Positions 25,915 through 34,490 of a stretch of 64,000 nt of DNA are shown piece by piece. The notes beneath the pieces were generated by a model. It had not been told where the DNA came from. It searched no databases and worked only from the letters and a program-made list of their open reading frames with translations. The stretch is taken from assembly GCA_003228095.2 (NCBI GenBank), contig QGNM01000004.1:1-64000 (forward strand), written 5' to 3'. Source of the stretch: Chloroflexota bacterium (GTDB lineage Bacteria; Chloroflexota; Dehalococcoidia; Lucifugimonadales; UBA2962). Position 1 is the stretch's first letter; every line of letters starts with the position of its first letter. A program made the position numbers and the translations under genes.

Positions 25915-27612
25915 TCATTTTCTCTTTATCGGCAATAATAAGTGTGAAGCGAACTTATCTTCATGATATATAGTCTGGTTTGCAGTATTCATTTCGCAGT
26001 CCTTCCCGAATTCATTGCCAGTGTTGGGATTCCGGTCGAATCTTGGAAAATTAGAACTTGATATATCTAAGCGAATTCTATGACCAGGTAAAAATATATT
26101 GCTAGTCGGGTATAAATCTATTGCGAATTCATAAACTTCGCCTGGATTCAAAAGAGATTGTTGCTTAGTGCTATCTCTGTATCTGCCTCTAATTATCCCG
26201 TCGCATAAGTTTATAGCTTTACCATCTGGAAACACATCTACCAATTTCGCTGTGAAGTCGGTGTCACGACAATCGGTGGATGCAAACAATTTAAGTATTA
26301 TTGGTCCGCTAATTTCCATTTCCGTGGTCAGAGTTTCGCTTGTGTATACAAGAATGTCGGCTCTGGCCTCTATCTCTCTTTGATCGAATGCTCCCCAATT
26401 TACTATATGTGGGTCACAACAATTGCCTCCGCCCTTGGTTGGTACTGGAAACATAGGGTTGTAGGTAAAACGGTCAGACGTTTCTTTACCGGGCTTATCA
26501 AAAGATAGCAATCCGTCTCCGGACGCAGAATTTGAATTTCCATTACTGTGTAGATATATAGGGGTGTTTGTTGTGTGTTTTGGAGGCCAAGATTCCTCGT
26601 TACGCCACTCGTTGCTTCCCATCATGAAAATTTTTACTGGGGATGCTTGTTCAAAACTGTCCGGTATATCTTTTAACCACTTGTCGAACCATGAAAGTTC
26701 GATTTCTTTTAGATCTAGCATTGAATCAACGCCAAAGTCTATGTCGCCTGCCGTTGTAGTCTCACTGGCGTTATGTACCCAGGGACCGATGATTACATGT
26801 TGGTTTTCACGGGCAAATTTAGAACCTCCACGTTCTTGCATGCCTGTAAATAGGTTCAAGGTGCCTTGGGGATATAGATCGTACCATCCACCTATATGAA
26901 GGCACGGAATCTTAACAGCCTCTAGTTTGTTTATTACGTTTATTTCATTCCAGTAATCACCGAAATCTGGATTATCAACCCATTCGACAAAGTCTGGAAT
27001 ATTTTTCCCCGCAGCGGATGGTATATCTCTGATGGGCAGATGATAAAAAAGTCTTTCCCAGTCATAATCATCGATTGTCTGCATGGTTTTACCGTCCGTC
27101 CTAAATGACCAAGTTGTATTAAGTGCTAGCTGGAAAGCACCTCCCTGATAGTGAGGTGCTTCGTGCAAATCACCGCTCATTACAGTTGGTATTATGCATT
27201 TAAGGAAATCATTTTTCATACAGGCTGCTTGCCACTGGACATAACCTAGGTAAGAAGGCCCTGCCATTCCTACGTTTCCGTCACACCACTCCTGGTTTCC
27301 TATCCAATTAATAGTCTCATTACCGTCAGTAAACTCATGTTTCCACCTTATGAATTCACCTGCAGAGTCGTGCCTTCCCCTTACATCTTGGCAAACTACA
27401 ACGTACCCGTTCTGTGAAAAATATTTACCTCTTTCAACTAAGTAATCTGTCTGGTTGCTGTAGGGAGTCCTATACAATATTGTTGGATATGGGCCAGGTC
27501 GGTTTTTAGAAGGAAAATATATGTCCGATGATAGTCTTGTTCCATCTGACATAGTGGTACCAATATCGTATTCAATCTTTGTGCCATCCGGCTTAAAAAC
27601 TTCTGGGTTCAT
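25915..27612 (-). CDS. CocE/NonD-family serine hydrolase
   Basis: Alpha/beta hydrolase of the X-Pro dipeptidyl-peptidase (S15)/cocaine-esterase type, 565 aa, that cleaves esters or acyl-peptide-like bonds. The nucleophile Ser lies in GPSYLGY near residues 117-123, the Asp in GGWYDLYPQG near 244, and the His in IIGPWVHNAS near 280. The N-terminal YRTPY and VCQDVRGRHDSAGEF segments form the oxyanion region. A C-terminal jelly-roll domain with GHRIRLDISSSNFPRFDRNPNTG is complete. There is no signal peptide, so it is cytosolic. GAGG stands five bases before the ATG. The natural substrate is unknown. Confidence 0.9.
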   Translation of the reverse strand: MNPEVFKPDGTKIEYDIGTTMSDGTRLSSDIYFPSKNRPGPYPTILYRTPYSNQTDYLVERGKYFSQNGYVVVCQDVRGRHDSAGEFIRWKHEFTDGNETINWIGNQEWCDGNVGMAGPSYLGYVQWQAACMKNDFLKCIIPTVMSGDLHEAPHYQGGAFQLALNTTWSFRTDGKTMQTIDDYDWERLFYHLPIRDIPSAAGKNIPDFVEWVDNPDFGDYWNEINVINKLEAVKIPCLHIGGWYDLYPQGTLNLFTGMQERGGSKFARENQHVIIGPWVHNASETTTAGDIDFGVDSMLDLKEIELSWFDKWLKDIPDSFEQASPVKIFMMGSNEWRNEESWPPKHTTNTPIYLHSNGNSNSASGDGLLSFDKPGKETSDRFTYNPMFPVPTKGGGNCCDPHIVNWGAFDQREIEARADILVYTSETLTTEMEISGPIILKLFASTDCRDTDFTAKLVDVFPDGKAINLCDGIIRGRYRDSTKQQSLLNPGEVYEFAIDLYPTSNIFLPGHRIRLDISSSNFPRFDRNPNTGNEFGKDCEMNTANQTIYHEDKFASHLLLPIKRK

Positions 27613-27645
27613 TGATACCTCATGTATGTACTGGACAGTATAATA

Positions 27646-29250
27646 CTATAGTTGTTCCGTTAAGCAGGCTATGGCGTCTGAAGAGTCGTTCGCAAGTTTG
27701 ATATGAACGACTCGCCTTTTTAATTCCTTTAAAGTTTGCAGATCTCCAATTGCGTCAGCATCGGTAACTTGTCCGAATGTATATGGTTTAGTAGGAATTG
27801 AAATATCATCTGGATGTGGCGCGGTTAACATAAGAAAAATCCCTGAGTTGGGACCACCTTTATGTAATTGTCCTGTTGAGTGAAGGTAACTTGGTCCGTG
27901 GCCTAAAGTAGTGGCGACTTTATATTTCCTTGCTACTTTCTCTCGCATTGACCTTAGGGCTTGATCGATACTTGTGTTATGAGGTAGATATGCAAGTAGG
28001 CCAAAATAGTCATTAGGCTGGCATGAATTTAAATAGTTATTAAGTTTGCTTATTTGGTCAGATTCAATATTAGCGATTAATTTACTCGTTGATAAGTCCG
28101 ACAGAATTTTATGCGTGCTAGTTTTTGATAACTGGACATCTGGTTGATTGAATGGGTTGACTTCCAATATAGAAGCAGCAATAGAAATTGCAACCTCCCA
28201 CCTGAATATTTCAGCACCGAAAGAGTTGATATCCGACATGTTAATTGTGGTTACTGGATAGCCATTACTTCTGATTTCAGCGATTCCGTTATCAGTTTGC
28301 TTATTGTCGTCAGTATCTAGTCTAAGGTAAACAAAGAATCTGTCATCTCCGTAATGTTCAGGGTTCATTAAAGGCTCTCCAGCTATAGGGATTACACCTT
28401 TGCCTGACTTACCCAGGCTTTCTGCAATCAACTGAACTACCCATAATCCGTAACCAAATACGGAAGGTGATGTTATTAAAGTGAGTTTGTCCTGACCGCA
28501 TTTAGCCAGATACCCTATTGTGGCACCAAGTACGGCTCCAGGGTTTTTAGTAGTTGGTTTCTCTGGTGCGCATAAGGATCTCATATGTTCACCTGACTCA
28601 ATCATCGCACGAATATTCGCACCTAATAATGCAGCTGGCACTAAGCCAAAATAAGTAATGCCAGAAAACCGTCCCCCTACATCTTTTAGATTTAAAAACA
28701 CTTTTCTGAAATTTTCTTTTACAGAAAGTTCGTGTAGGGGAGAGTGTTCATCTGTTATTGCCACAAACCGGTTCATGGCCTCGTTATGACCGACCGCTTT
28801 GACGAGTTCGCTCTTAAATAATTCATAAGTTAGTAACGGCTCCATTGTATTACCTGATTTGGAAGCAACTATCACCAAAGTACTTTTTAAATCTATCTCT
28901 TTTAATGCTTTTCCGATAGTTGAAGGAACCGTGGACTCAAGGGGAACCATAGTTGGAAATTCGTTATCTCCTCCAATCATTCGATGAATAACTTTTGCAG
29001 CCCTACTACTACCTCCCATGCCAAGTAGTACGAAATACTTAAGGTTTTCTGACTTGATTTCATTAGAGAAGGTTTCAATTTCCTCAAGTTTAGTTTTCAT
29101 CTGTGCAGCAGCTGTAAGCCAACCAAGACGTTTATTGATTTCAGCGTCTTGATCATCCCATAAAGTATAGTCTCTCTTCCAGAGACGACTTATCGTGGAT
29201 TTCTTATCGAGTTCTTTGATGTGTTCCCTAATATCAAATTCAGATGACAA
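27646..29250 (-). CDS. pgi: Glucose-6-phosphate isomerase, TalB-Pgi-like, stand-alone
   Basis: Interconverts glucose-6-phosphate and fructose-6-phosphate. The 534-aa SIS-fold protein shows VLLGMGGSSRAAKV near residues 75-88, VASKSGNTMEP near 128-138, GGRFSGITYFGLVPAALLG near 191-209 and EVNPFNQPDVQ near 370. The wording of these motifs is like the PGI half of bifunctional transaldolase/PGI proteins rather than classical Pgi, yet no transaldolase half is attached. The TTG start sits one base after the upstream stop, with AGGA eight bases before it, so it is cotranscribed with the SnoaL-like gene. Alternative: another sugar-phosphate isomerase of the same fold. Confidence 0.82.
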   Translation of the reverse strand: MSSEFDIREHIKELDKKSTISRLWKRDYTLWDDQDAEINKRLGWLTAAAQMKTKLEEIETFSNEIKSENLKYFVLLGMGGSSRAAKVIHRMIGGDNEFPTMVPLESTVPSTIGKALKEIDLKSTLVIVASKSGNTMEPLLTYELFKSELVKAVGHNEAMNRFVAITDEHSPLHELSVKENFRKVFLNLKDVGGRFSGITYFGLVPAALLGANIRAMIESGEHMRSLCAPEKPTTKNPGAVLGATIGYLAKCGQDKLTLITSPSVFGYGLWVVQLIAESLGKSGKGVIPIAGEPLMNPEHYGDDRFFVYLRLDTDDNKQTDNGIAEIRSNGYPVTTINMSDINSFGAEIFRWEVAISIAASILEVNPFNQPDVQLSKTSTHKILSDLSTSKLIANIESDQISKLNNYLNSCQPNDYFGLLAYLPHNTSIDQALRSMREKVARKYKVATTLGHGPSYLHSTGQLHKGGPNSGIFLMLTAPHPDDISIPTKPYTFGQVTDADAIGDLQTLKELKRRVVHIKLANDSSDAIACLTEQL

Positions 29251-29251
29251 G

Positions 29252-29653
29252 CTATGTTCCTAATTGGGCATTCATATTTTGAACATCAAAATATGTGTGG
29301 TCTCTCATAATTTTACCTTTCTCATCCACAATTAACATGGAGAAACCCTCTATCTGTATATCATTAGTTTCACCGCTGTCGTTTTTATGTGTCGCTTTCA
29401 TTCTCCATCGGTGAGCGTTGTGAAAACCCTCTGAAAAATCGTCAAGGAATTCTAGATAAACATCTGGAAAAGTTATAAAAAAATCTTCATACTGTTTGGA
29501 AACTTCTTTAGGGTTAGTGACTTCTCCGTCTACACTAGAGTTAGTCCATAAGATTGACTCTGCATAATAATTTTGCAAGGCATCTGCGTCATGCCTGTTG
29601 AAATCTTGTCTGTAGTTTTCGTTTATGATTCTTATATCATCTGGTGATAACAT
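29252..29653 (-). CDS. SnoaL/NTF2-like protein
   Basis: Small protein of 133 aa with the cone-shaped NTF2-like fold pattern: an N-terminal helix (IINENYRQDFNRHDADALQNYY), a WTNSS strand, the VYLEFLDDFSEGFHNAHRWRMKATH strands and IQIEGFSMLIVDEKGKI near the end. Members are cyclases, isomerases, hydrolases or ligand-binding proteins, so the activity cannot be stated. GGAGAGGG precedes the ATG. The stop is one base from the start of the PGI gene, which suggests a two-gene unit, though no functional link is obvious. Confidence 0.75.
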   Translation of the reverse strand: MLSPDDIRIINENYRQDFNRHDADALQNYYAESILWTNSSVDGEVTNPKEVSKQYEDFFITFPDVYLEFLDDFSEGFHNAHRWRMKATHKNDSGETNDIQIEGFSMLIVDEKGKIMRDHTYFDVQNMNAQLGT

Positions 29654-29722
29654 TGCCCTCTCCGTAAATAAATTAGTTGGTTACATAACAGTTTATGGAT
29701 AAATCATAAAAGGTCATACCCT

Positions 29723-30922
29723 ATGCTTAACATAATTAAAGAACAAAATCCAAATTTAGTAAAAGCCGCAGTAGAGCTACATCGTAATGGAAGTATCCCT
29801 AGTGATTGTTATGTTGTTGACTTAGACCTAGTTGAAAGCAACGCTCGCCAGATATATGAATGTGCCAAACGGCTTGGTCTAAGGACATACGTAATGACCA
29901 AACAAATTAATCGTAACCCATCCATGATTGATACTATTGTTAGATCTGGCTTTGACTCATTCGTTACTGTGGATGTGGAATGTGCTTATGTGTTAAATAA
30001 ACAAAATTGTAAAATTGGCCACGTTGGTCATCTATCTCAAATCCCAAGAAACAGGATGAAAGAAGTTTTAAAAATGGAACCTGAGATATGGACCGTTCAT
30101 CATAAGGACCATGCGAGCTTTATATCTCAAGCAGCGGCTGAATTGAATGTTAAACAGAATATTATATTGAAAGTAATTGGTAAGGATGATATGGCATACC
30201 CTGCACAAGAAGGAGGTATTTTAATCGATGATATTCTCCAGACAGCTGATTTTATATCAAGATTCGATAACCTGAACATAGTTGGAGTTACTGGTTTTCC
30301 TTGCGCATTGTATGATTTTGAAAAACGGACTATGAACGCAAGCTCTAATTTACATACCATTATAAAAGCAGCCGAATTATTAGATTCAAAGCTTGGAATA
30401 GATGTTAAACATATCAATGCCCCTGGTAGCTCTTCTTGTGAAACTATGGAACTAATTGCTTCCTATGGAGCCACTGATGCTGAACCTGGTAGCGCCCTTT
30501 GGGGGATGGCTATGCAGCAGGTCTATGGAAATGACGTTGGCACACCTGCACAGGTTTATGTGACTGAAGTATCTCATTGGGCTGGAGAGACAGCTCAAGT
30601 TTTAGGCGGAGGTTTTTATGCTGATGGAGCCGGTCATGAGATGATGAGCATTAATAAAGCTTTTGTTGGAGATAAGCCAGACTCCATACTTGATAATGAG
30701 GTGAATGCTGAAGCACCGATACCTCAGTGGATGGATTACTACGCTTGGTTATACCCGACTGCAACGCAAAAAATAAAACCAGGAGATACAGCTGTTTATT
30801 TTTTCAGGCCGCAAGTGTTTATGACTAGGTCAGCCCATATTGCAACTGTATCTGGTGTAAGTAATGGAAATCTTGTGGTTCAGTCAATATATGATCGTTC
30901 AAATAACTTAATTCAGTTATAG
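29723..30922 (+). CDS. YhfX-like PLP-dependent alanine-racemase-fold enzyme
   Basis: PLP TIM-barrel protein of 399 aa, related to E. coli YhfX and alanine-racemase N-terminal domains. DCYVVDLDLVESNAR near residues 28-42 opens the barrel, and the likely PLP Lys is in YVMTKQINRNP near 57-67. Later conserved-looking segments are KVIGKDDMAYPAQEGG near 150, INAPGSSSC near 232 and EPGSALWGMA near 252. A C-terminal beta domain has VLGGGFYADGAGH near 293. AAGG lies nine bases before the ATG. Amino-acid or D-amino-acid metabolism is likely; the exact reaction is not known for this family. Confidence 0.78.
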   Translation: MLNIIKEQNPNLVKAAVELHRNGSIPSDCYVVDLDLVESNARQIYECAKRLGLRTYVMTKQINRNPSMIDTIVRSGFDSFVTVDVECAYVLNKQNCKIGHVGHLSQIPRNRMKEVLKMEPEIWTVHHKDHASFISQAAAELNVKQNIILKVIGKDDMAYPAQEGGILIDDILQTADFISRFDNLNIVGVTGFPCALYDFEKRTMNASSNLHTIIKAAELLDSKLGIDVKHINAPGSSSCETMELIASYGATDAEPGSALWGMAMQQVYGNDVGTPAQVYVTEVSHWAGETAQVLGGGFYADGAGHEMMSINKAFVGDKPDSILDNEVNAEAPIPQWMDYYAWLYPTATQKIKPGDTAVYFFRPQVFMTRSAHIATVSGVSNGNLVVQSIYDRSNNLIQL

Positions 30923-30939
30923 AAAAATAGATATTTTAT

Positions 30940-32397
30940 TTAAGTAATTTGAGTTCTTGGATGTAAGCTAGCTATGAGTGAGCCAAATACCAATACTCCA
31001 GCAACCATTAGCGCCGCGAGTTGAAATCCATCAATGTAAGAGCTTTGTATTATTTCTTGAGTCATGAAGCCTAGCTTCTTTGGAAGCATTAAAGTCAGAG
31101 TCGCAGCAGCTGCAGTAGCTCCCAATGCATGACCTAGCTCCCTTGTTGTTTCAAGCATTCCAGACGCAACCCCCCTATGTTTTAAAATTAATGAATTCAT
31201 CACTGTGGCATTATTGATAGGATTAAACATATTAGTCCCAATCGAAATCATAAACATTAGAAGAGGTAGAGCCCAAAAAGGTATTTGATTAGCTACTAAT
31301 CCAATTGTTAAAAATCCAAGCGATATGGCTAATAGAGCTATAGGTCTGAGCCAATTTGGTTTGTATTTGTCATATATTATCCCGGCAATCACAGGGAGAA
31401 ATAGACCTAGAGCCTGACTAGGGAGTAAAACAACCGTAACCCATAGAGGTGACATGCCGAAACCTTGTTCAACCAAAATAGGAATCAAGGTGAAAGCGCC
31501 TAACATTGAAAAATGATAGATAGTGTTGGTTGCCAAAGATAAAGAGAAAGAACGATTCCTGAAGTGACTTAAATCAATTACAGGGTTTCTCGCAAATTTT
31601 TCCACAAAAACGAAAACAACTATTAATATAAGACCTGCTATGTGCATAGGTATGTGATAACTGAGACCGTCGGTACTTGTGAATGATTCCTCTCCTTGGT
31701 GCAAATGATTTCCTCCAAGAATTAGTACTATGGCTCCACTAGCTAGGAACAATGCACCTGTCCAATCAATTGATTGGACAGCATTTGAAATGTTCACAGT
31801 TTTAGCAGATACAGGGTCAGACTTTATTAAATTAAACGCTAACCAAACTGCAATAATCCCAAGTGGAATAAATGTAGCAAAAATTGGCCTCCAACCAATA
31901 AATTGCAACATTATTCCAAACAAAGCTAACCCTATAAATGTTCCGAACCTAGCACCTATTATCAAAAACCCGAAGGCTCTACCTCTTTCCTCTGGCTGAA
32001 ATGAAGCGGCAATTATTGCATTTGCGTTACCCATTATCATTGCTGAGCCTAGTCCTGCTACGGCTCTATAACCAATTATTTGCCATAAATCAGTTGCCGT
32101 GCATACAACCCCAGAAGAAATGGTAAGTGTTACTAAACCAAACATAAATACTTTGTTGTGTCCTACATAATCTCCAATTCGAGCAGACAGTAAAACAAAA
32201 CTCCCCAATGTTGTTAGGTAAGCGACAACCATTAATGCTACATCTTCTACGCCCACATCAAATTGAGAAGCTAAAGTTGGAATGGATATAGCGATTGGTA
32301 AGCTTGAAAGTTGTACCAACATGTAACCAAACGATATGGTTATTAGCACTCTTTTATTATGAGCAGTGGTTAATAGTGGTTTTAGACTTGAAAAAAT
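30940..32397 (-). CDS. MFS transporter, DHA2 (14-span) type
   Basis: Inner-membrane proton-coupled efflux pump, about 469-485 aa with roughly fourteen hydrophobic spans. The SARIGDYVGHNKVF loop between spans 2 and 3, YRAVAGLGSAMIMGNANAII and the ERGRAFGFLIIGARFGTFIG antiporter-type segment match EmrB/QacA relatives. GTG at 32349 is a possible start but has no ribosome-binding site. An in-frame ATT at 32397 has AAGGA exactly eight bases upstream, the same arrangement as in the epimerase-like gene, and adds a 16-residue basic cytoplasmic N-terminus. The range given uses that ATT. Substrate unknown; drugs or metabolites are typical. Confidence 0.82.
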   Translation of the reverse strand: MFSSLKPLLTTAHNKRVLITISFGYMLVQLSSLPIAISIPTLASQFDVGVEDVALMVVAYLTTLGSFVLLSARIGDYVGHNKVFMFGLVTLTISSGVVCTATDLWQIIGYRAVAGLGSAMIMGNANAIIAASFQPEERGRAFGFLIIGARFGTFIGLALFGIMLQFIGWRPIFATFIPLGIIAVWLAFNLIKSDPVSAKTVNISNAVQSIDWTGALFLASGAIVLILGGNHLHQGEESFTSTDGLSYHIPMHIAGLILIVVFVFVEKFARNPVIDLSHFRNRSFSLSLATNTIYHFSMLGAFTLIPILVEQGFGMSPLWVTVVLLPSQALGLFLPVIAGIIYDKYKPNWLRPIALLAISLGFLTIGLVANQIPFWALPLLMFMISIGTNMFNPINNATVMNSLILKHRGVASGMLETTRELGHALGATAAAATLTLMLPKKLGFMTQEIIQSSYIDGFQLAALMVAGVLVFGSLIASLHPRTQIT

Positions 32398-32471
32398 TTA
32401 CTGAGTCCTTACGATTTATATTAATAAAACTTGTATTTTAATTATCTGTAGTTTACTTGTTTGCTGTAGAA

Positions 32472-32477
32472 TATAAT
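32472..32477 (+). promoter_or_regulatory. -10 element of the tRNA-Ser gene
   Basis: A perfect TATAAT ends ten bases before the mature tRNA 5' end. The nearest -35-like sequence is TTTACT at 32452, spaced rather closely at 14 bases. Confidence 0.4.
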
Positions 32478-32487
32478 CTGTAATTAT

Positions 32488-32576
32488 GGAGAGGTGGCAG
32501 AGTGGTCGAATGCGCTCCCCTGCTAAGGGAGTAGCCGGTTTAAACCGGCTCGCGGGTTCGAATCCCGCCCTCTCCG
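32488..32576 (+). tRNA. tRNA-Ser(GCU)
   Basis: An 89-base class II tRNA. The acceptor GGAGAGG (32488-32494) pairs with CCTCTCC (32569-32575), with a G discriminator as in bacterial serine tRNAs. The anticodon stem CTCCC/GGGAG encloses CTGCTAA, with anticodon GCU at 32522-32524. A long variable arm (GCCGG-TTTAAA-CCGGC) is typical of tRNA-Ser. The T arm GCGGGTTCGAATCCCGC is perfect. The 3' CCA is not encoded (TAT follows), so it must be added by the Cca enzyme. It reads AGC and AGU codons. Confidence 0.97.
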
Positions 32577-32597
32577 TATCGGAATATAGATTTTAAT

Positions 32598-33866
32598 TTA
32601 ATCCTCAAAATCTATTGGTGGTGTAAATTTGATGGGTATTAGAATAAGACATGATACTAGGGCTATGATTCCTGCAAATATAAACGCTACTTCTATCGTA
32701 AATTTGTCGACTAATAACCCGGCAAAAATAGGCGACACTATAATTGCAGGCCATCCAACTAGACCTGAGAACCCCATGGTTGTTGATTGAATATCTTTGC
32801 TTCCTACATCCATTATTGCTGCCTGAGCAATGTTTAGTATCGGATAGAAAAAAGCACCTAAAACCCCAATTATTAAGCCAAGTAGGATTTCATTTTGAGT
32901 TATGGCTAAGCTTAAGTAAAGTATTCCAAGTATTAAGAAACTTGGAATAAGAATTGCTTTTCTGCCAATCCTGTCGGACAGAACTCCCATGATTGGCTGG
33001 GATATAATGCCCATCGCAAACAATAGTGCTAGATACACACCCATTTTTAATGATGAAAATCCTAAAGTATCAAATAGATATATGGGTAAAAAAGTAAGTA
33101 CACTTACCCTGGCTCCTGATATTAAAGCGTTAGATATTGTTACGGATAAAGCCTGTGGATTTCGGACCAAGGTTTTTAAATCAGCCCAATAATCATAATG
33201 ACTTATTTTTTTATGGGCTGGTTTATCATTTAAATTCTGTTTGTTAATTTGATTTTTACTAAGTACCCGCCACATCACTACACAGATAATAAGTATTGGA
33301 ATTAAATGAAACTGCAGGACTGTTCGCCAAGCAAATGTCATTATTAAAGCGCCCACGATTATTGGGCTTATTGCGTCACCTATACTAGCTCCTACCCCAT
33401 GTACGCCTAGAGCCATACCTCGTTTCTTTGAGAATTTTATTGACAGGCTTCCCATAGCTGTAGGATGCCAAAGAGCTACAGATAGCCCTATTAAACCAGA
33501 CCAGATTAGAGTCCATGCATATGTTGGCAGAACGCTTATTGCAAAATAAGAGAGACCCAGCAGCAAAATAGCAGAAACCAAAAAAATTGAATGTATATTT
33601 CTACGTGTGTCTGTAAAATACGCAACTACTACCATTAACCCACTGGCAACTCCCATTTGAACCGTATTTAAGGAAGCGAGTTGAACTGCAGAAAGACCAA
33701 ATTCGCTTTTAAAATAAGGAAGAATCAAAGGAAATAAGTTTTGATACCAATGCATTACGATATGACCGAAAGTAATCCAATATAAAAAATTTGAATCTTT
33801 ATGACGAATACCGGGTACCTTGAAAGGTAAATTATGAAGCAAGTTATGGATAGAATTAGGGAGCAT
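32598..33866 (-). CDS. MFS transporter, 12-span
   Basis: Inner-membrane major facilitator of 422 aa with about twelve hydrophobic spans. The VAYFTDTRRNI loop after span 2, LWHPTAMGSLSIKFSKKRGMALGVHGVGASIGDAISP near 130-165 and the mirrored GVLSDRIGRKAILIP near 296 are characteristic. The WHPTAM plus GxHGxGxSxG pattern recalls fosmidomycin-resistance (Fsr)-like proteins, so efflux of a small anion or drug is possible. The end of the gene lies 21 bases after the tRNA-Ser gene. The ATG has no clear Shine-Dalgarno. Confidence 0.83.
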   Translation of the reverse strand: MLPNSIHNLLHNLPFKVPGIRHKDSNFLYWITFGHIVMHWYQNLFPLILPYFKSEFGLSAVQLASLNTVQMGVASGLMVVVAYFTDTRRNIHSIFLVSAILLLGLSYFAISVLPTYAWTLIWSGLIGLSVALWHPTAMGSLSIKFSKKRGMALGVHGVGASIGDAISPIIVGALIMTFAWRTVLQFHLIPILIICVVMWRVLSKNQINKQNLNDKPAHKKISHYDYWADLKTLVRNPQALSVTISNALISGARVSVLTFLPIYLFDTLGFSSLKMGVYLALLFAMGIISQPIMGVLSDRIGRKAILIPSFLILGILYLSLAITQNEILLGLIIGVLGAFFYPILNIAQAAIMDVGSKDIQSTTMGFSGLVGWPAIIVSPIFAGLLVDKFTIEVAFIFAGIIALVSCLILIPIKFTPPIDFED

Positions 33867-34011
33867 TTAACTTAGAGTACAGTAATGTTGTAATAAGTAA
33901 ATTGATTTTTAATAAAGAAATTCAAATAAATAGATTATTTTGAATGTATCGGCATTAATGCTTTAAAATGCATCTCACTACTATTATTTTAATTACAGAG
34001 GAGGTTTTAAA

Positions 34012-34332
34012 TTGGCCAAATACATGTTTAAAGGTAAATACGCTGCCGAAGGAGTGAGAGGTCTTCTAAAAGACGGGGGATCGTCTCGAATACAACACAT
34101 ATCAAAGTTATTTTCTGATCATGGGTGCACTCTTGAATTGGCGTATTTTGCATACGGAGAAGATGATGTCGTTGGTTTTGCAGATATGCCGGATACAACA
34201 ACAGCTACTGCAATGTCATTGGCAGTTAATGCTAGTGGAGTAGTAAAAGTAAGTATTATTCCGTTAATAACTCCAGAGGAAATAGATGCGGCTAGTAAAA
34301 TGGCGGTGAATTATAAGCCAGCTGGCAGCTAA
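34012..34332 (+). CDS. GYD-domain protein
   Basis: Small cytosolic protein of 106 aa matching the GYD domain family (named for a Gly-Tyr-Asp motif), a ferredoxin-like alpha/beta fold often found as an oligomer. MFKGKYAAEGVRGLLKDGGSSR near residues 4-25, then LELAYFAYGEDDVVGFADMPD near 45-65, where FAYGEDD corresponds to the name motif, and the VKVSIIPLITPEE end are typical. The function of the family is not known. The TTG start is supported by GAGGAGG eight bases upstream, the best Shine-Dalgarno in this region, which suggests strong translation. Confidence 0.82.
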   Translation: MAKYMFKGKYAAEGVRGLLKDGGSSRIQHISKLFSDHGCTLELAYFAYGEDDVVGFADMPDTTTATAMSLAVNASGVVKVSIIPLITPEEIDAASKMAVNYKPAGS

Positions 34333-34371
34333 AACAGTTTAATATAGGTTAGGGAGACTTTGTATGAAGAC

Positions 34372-34409
34372 AACATAAGTTACGTTATAACTTGGACGGG
34401 GCTTATGTT
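34372..34409. repeat. Nested inverted repeats upstream of the kelch lipoprotein gene
   Basis: AACATAAG (34372-34379) pairs with CTTATGTT (34402-34409) around 22 bases, and inside it AAGTTA (34377-34382) pairs with TAACTT (34388-34393). The two stems overlap and cannot form together. It may be the terminator of the GYD gene or part of the next gene's leader. Confidence 0.35.
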
Positions 34410-34490
34410 ACTGCTTTAAGCTTACTAAACAGTATGATTATTTGAAATGTACGTTGTATTTATGCGACTAAATCTATATGTGAGATATTT

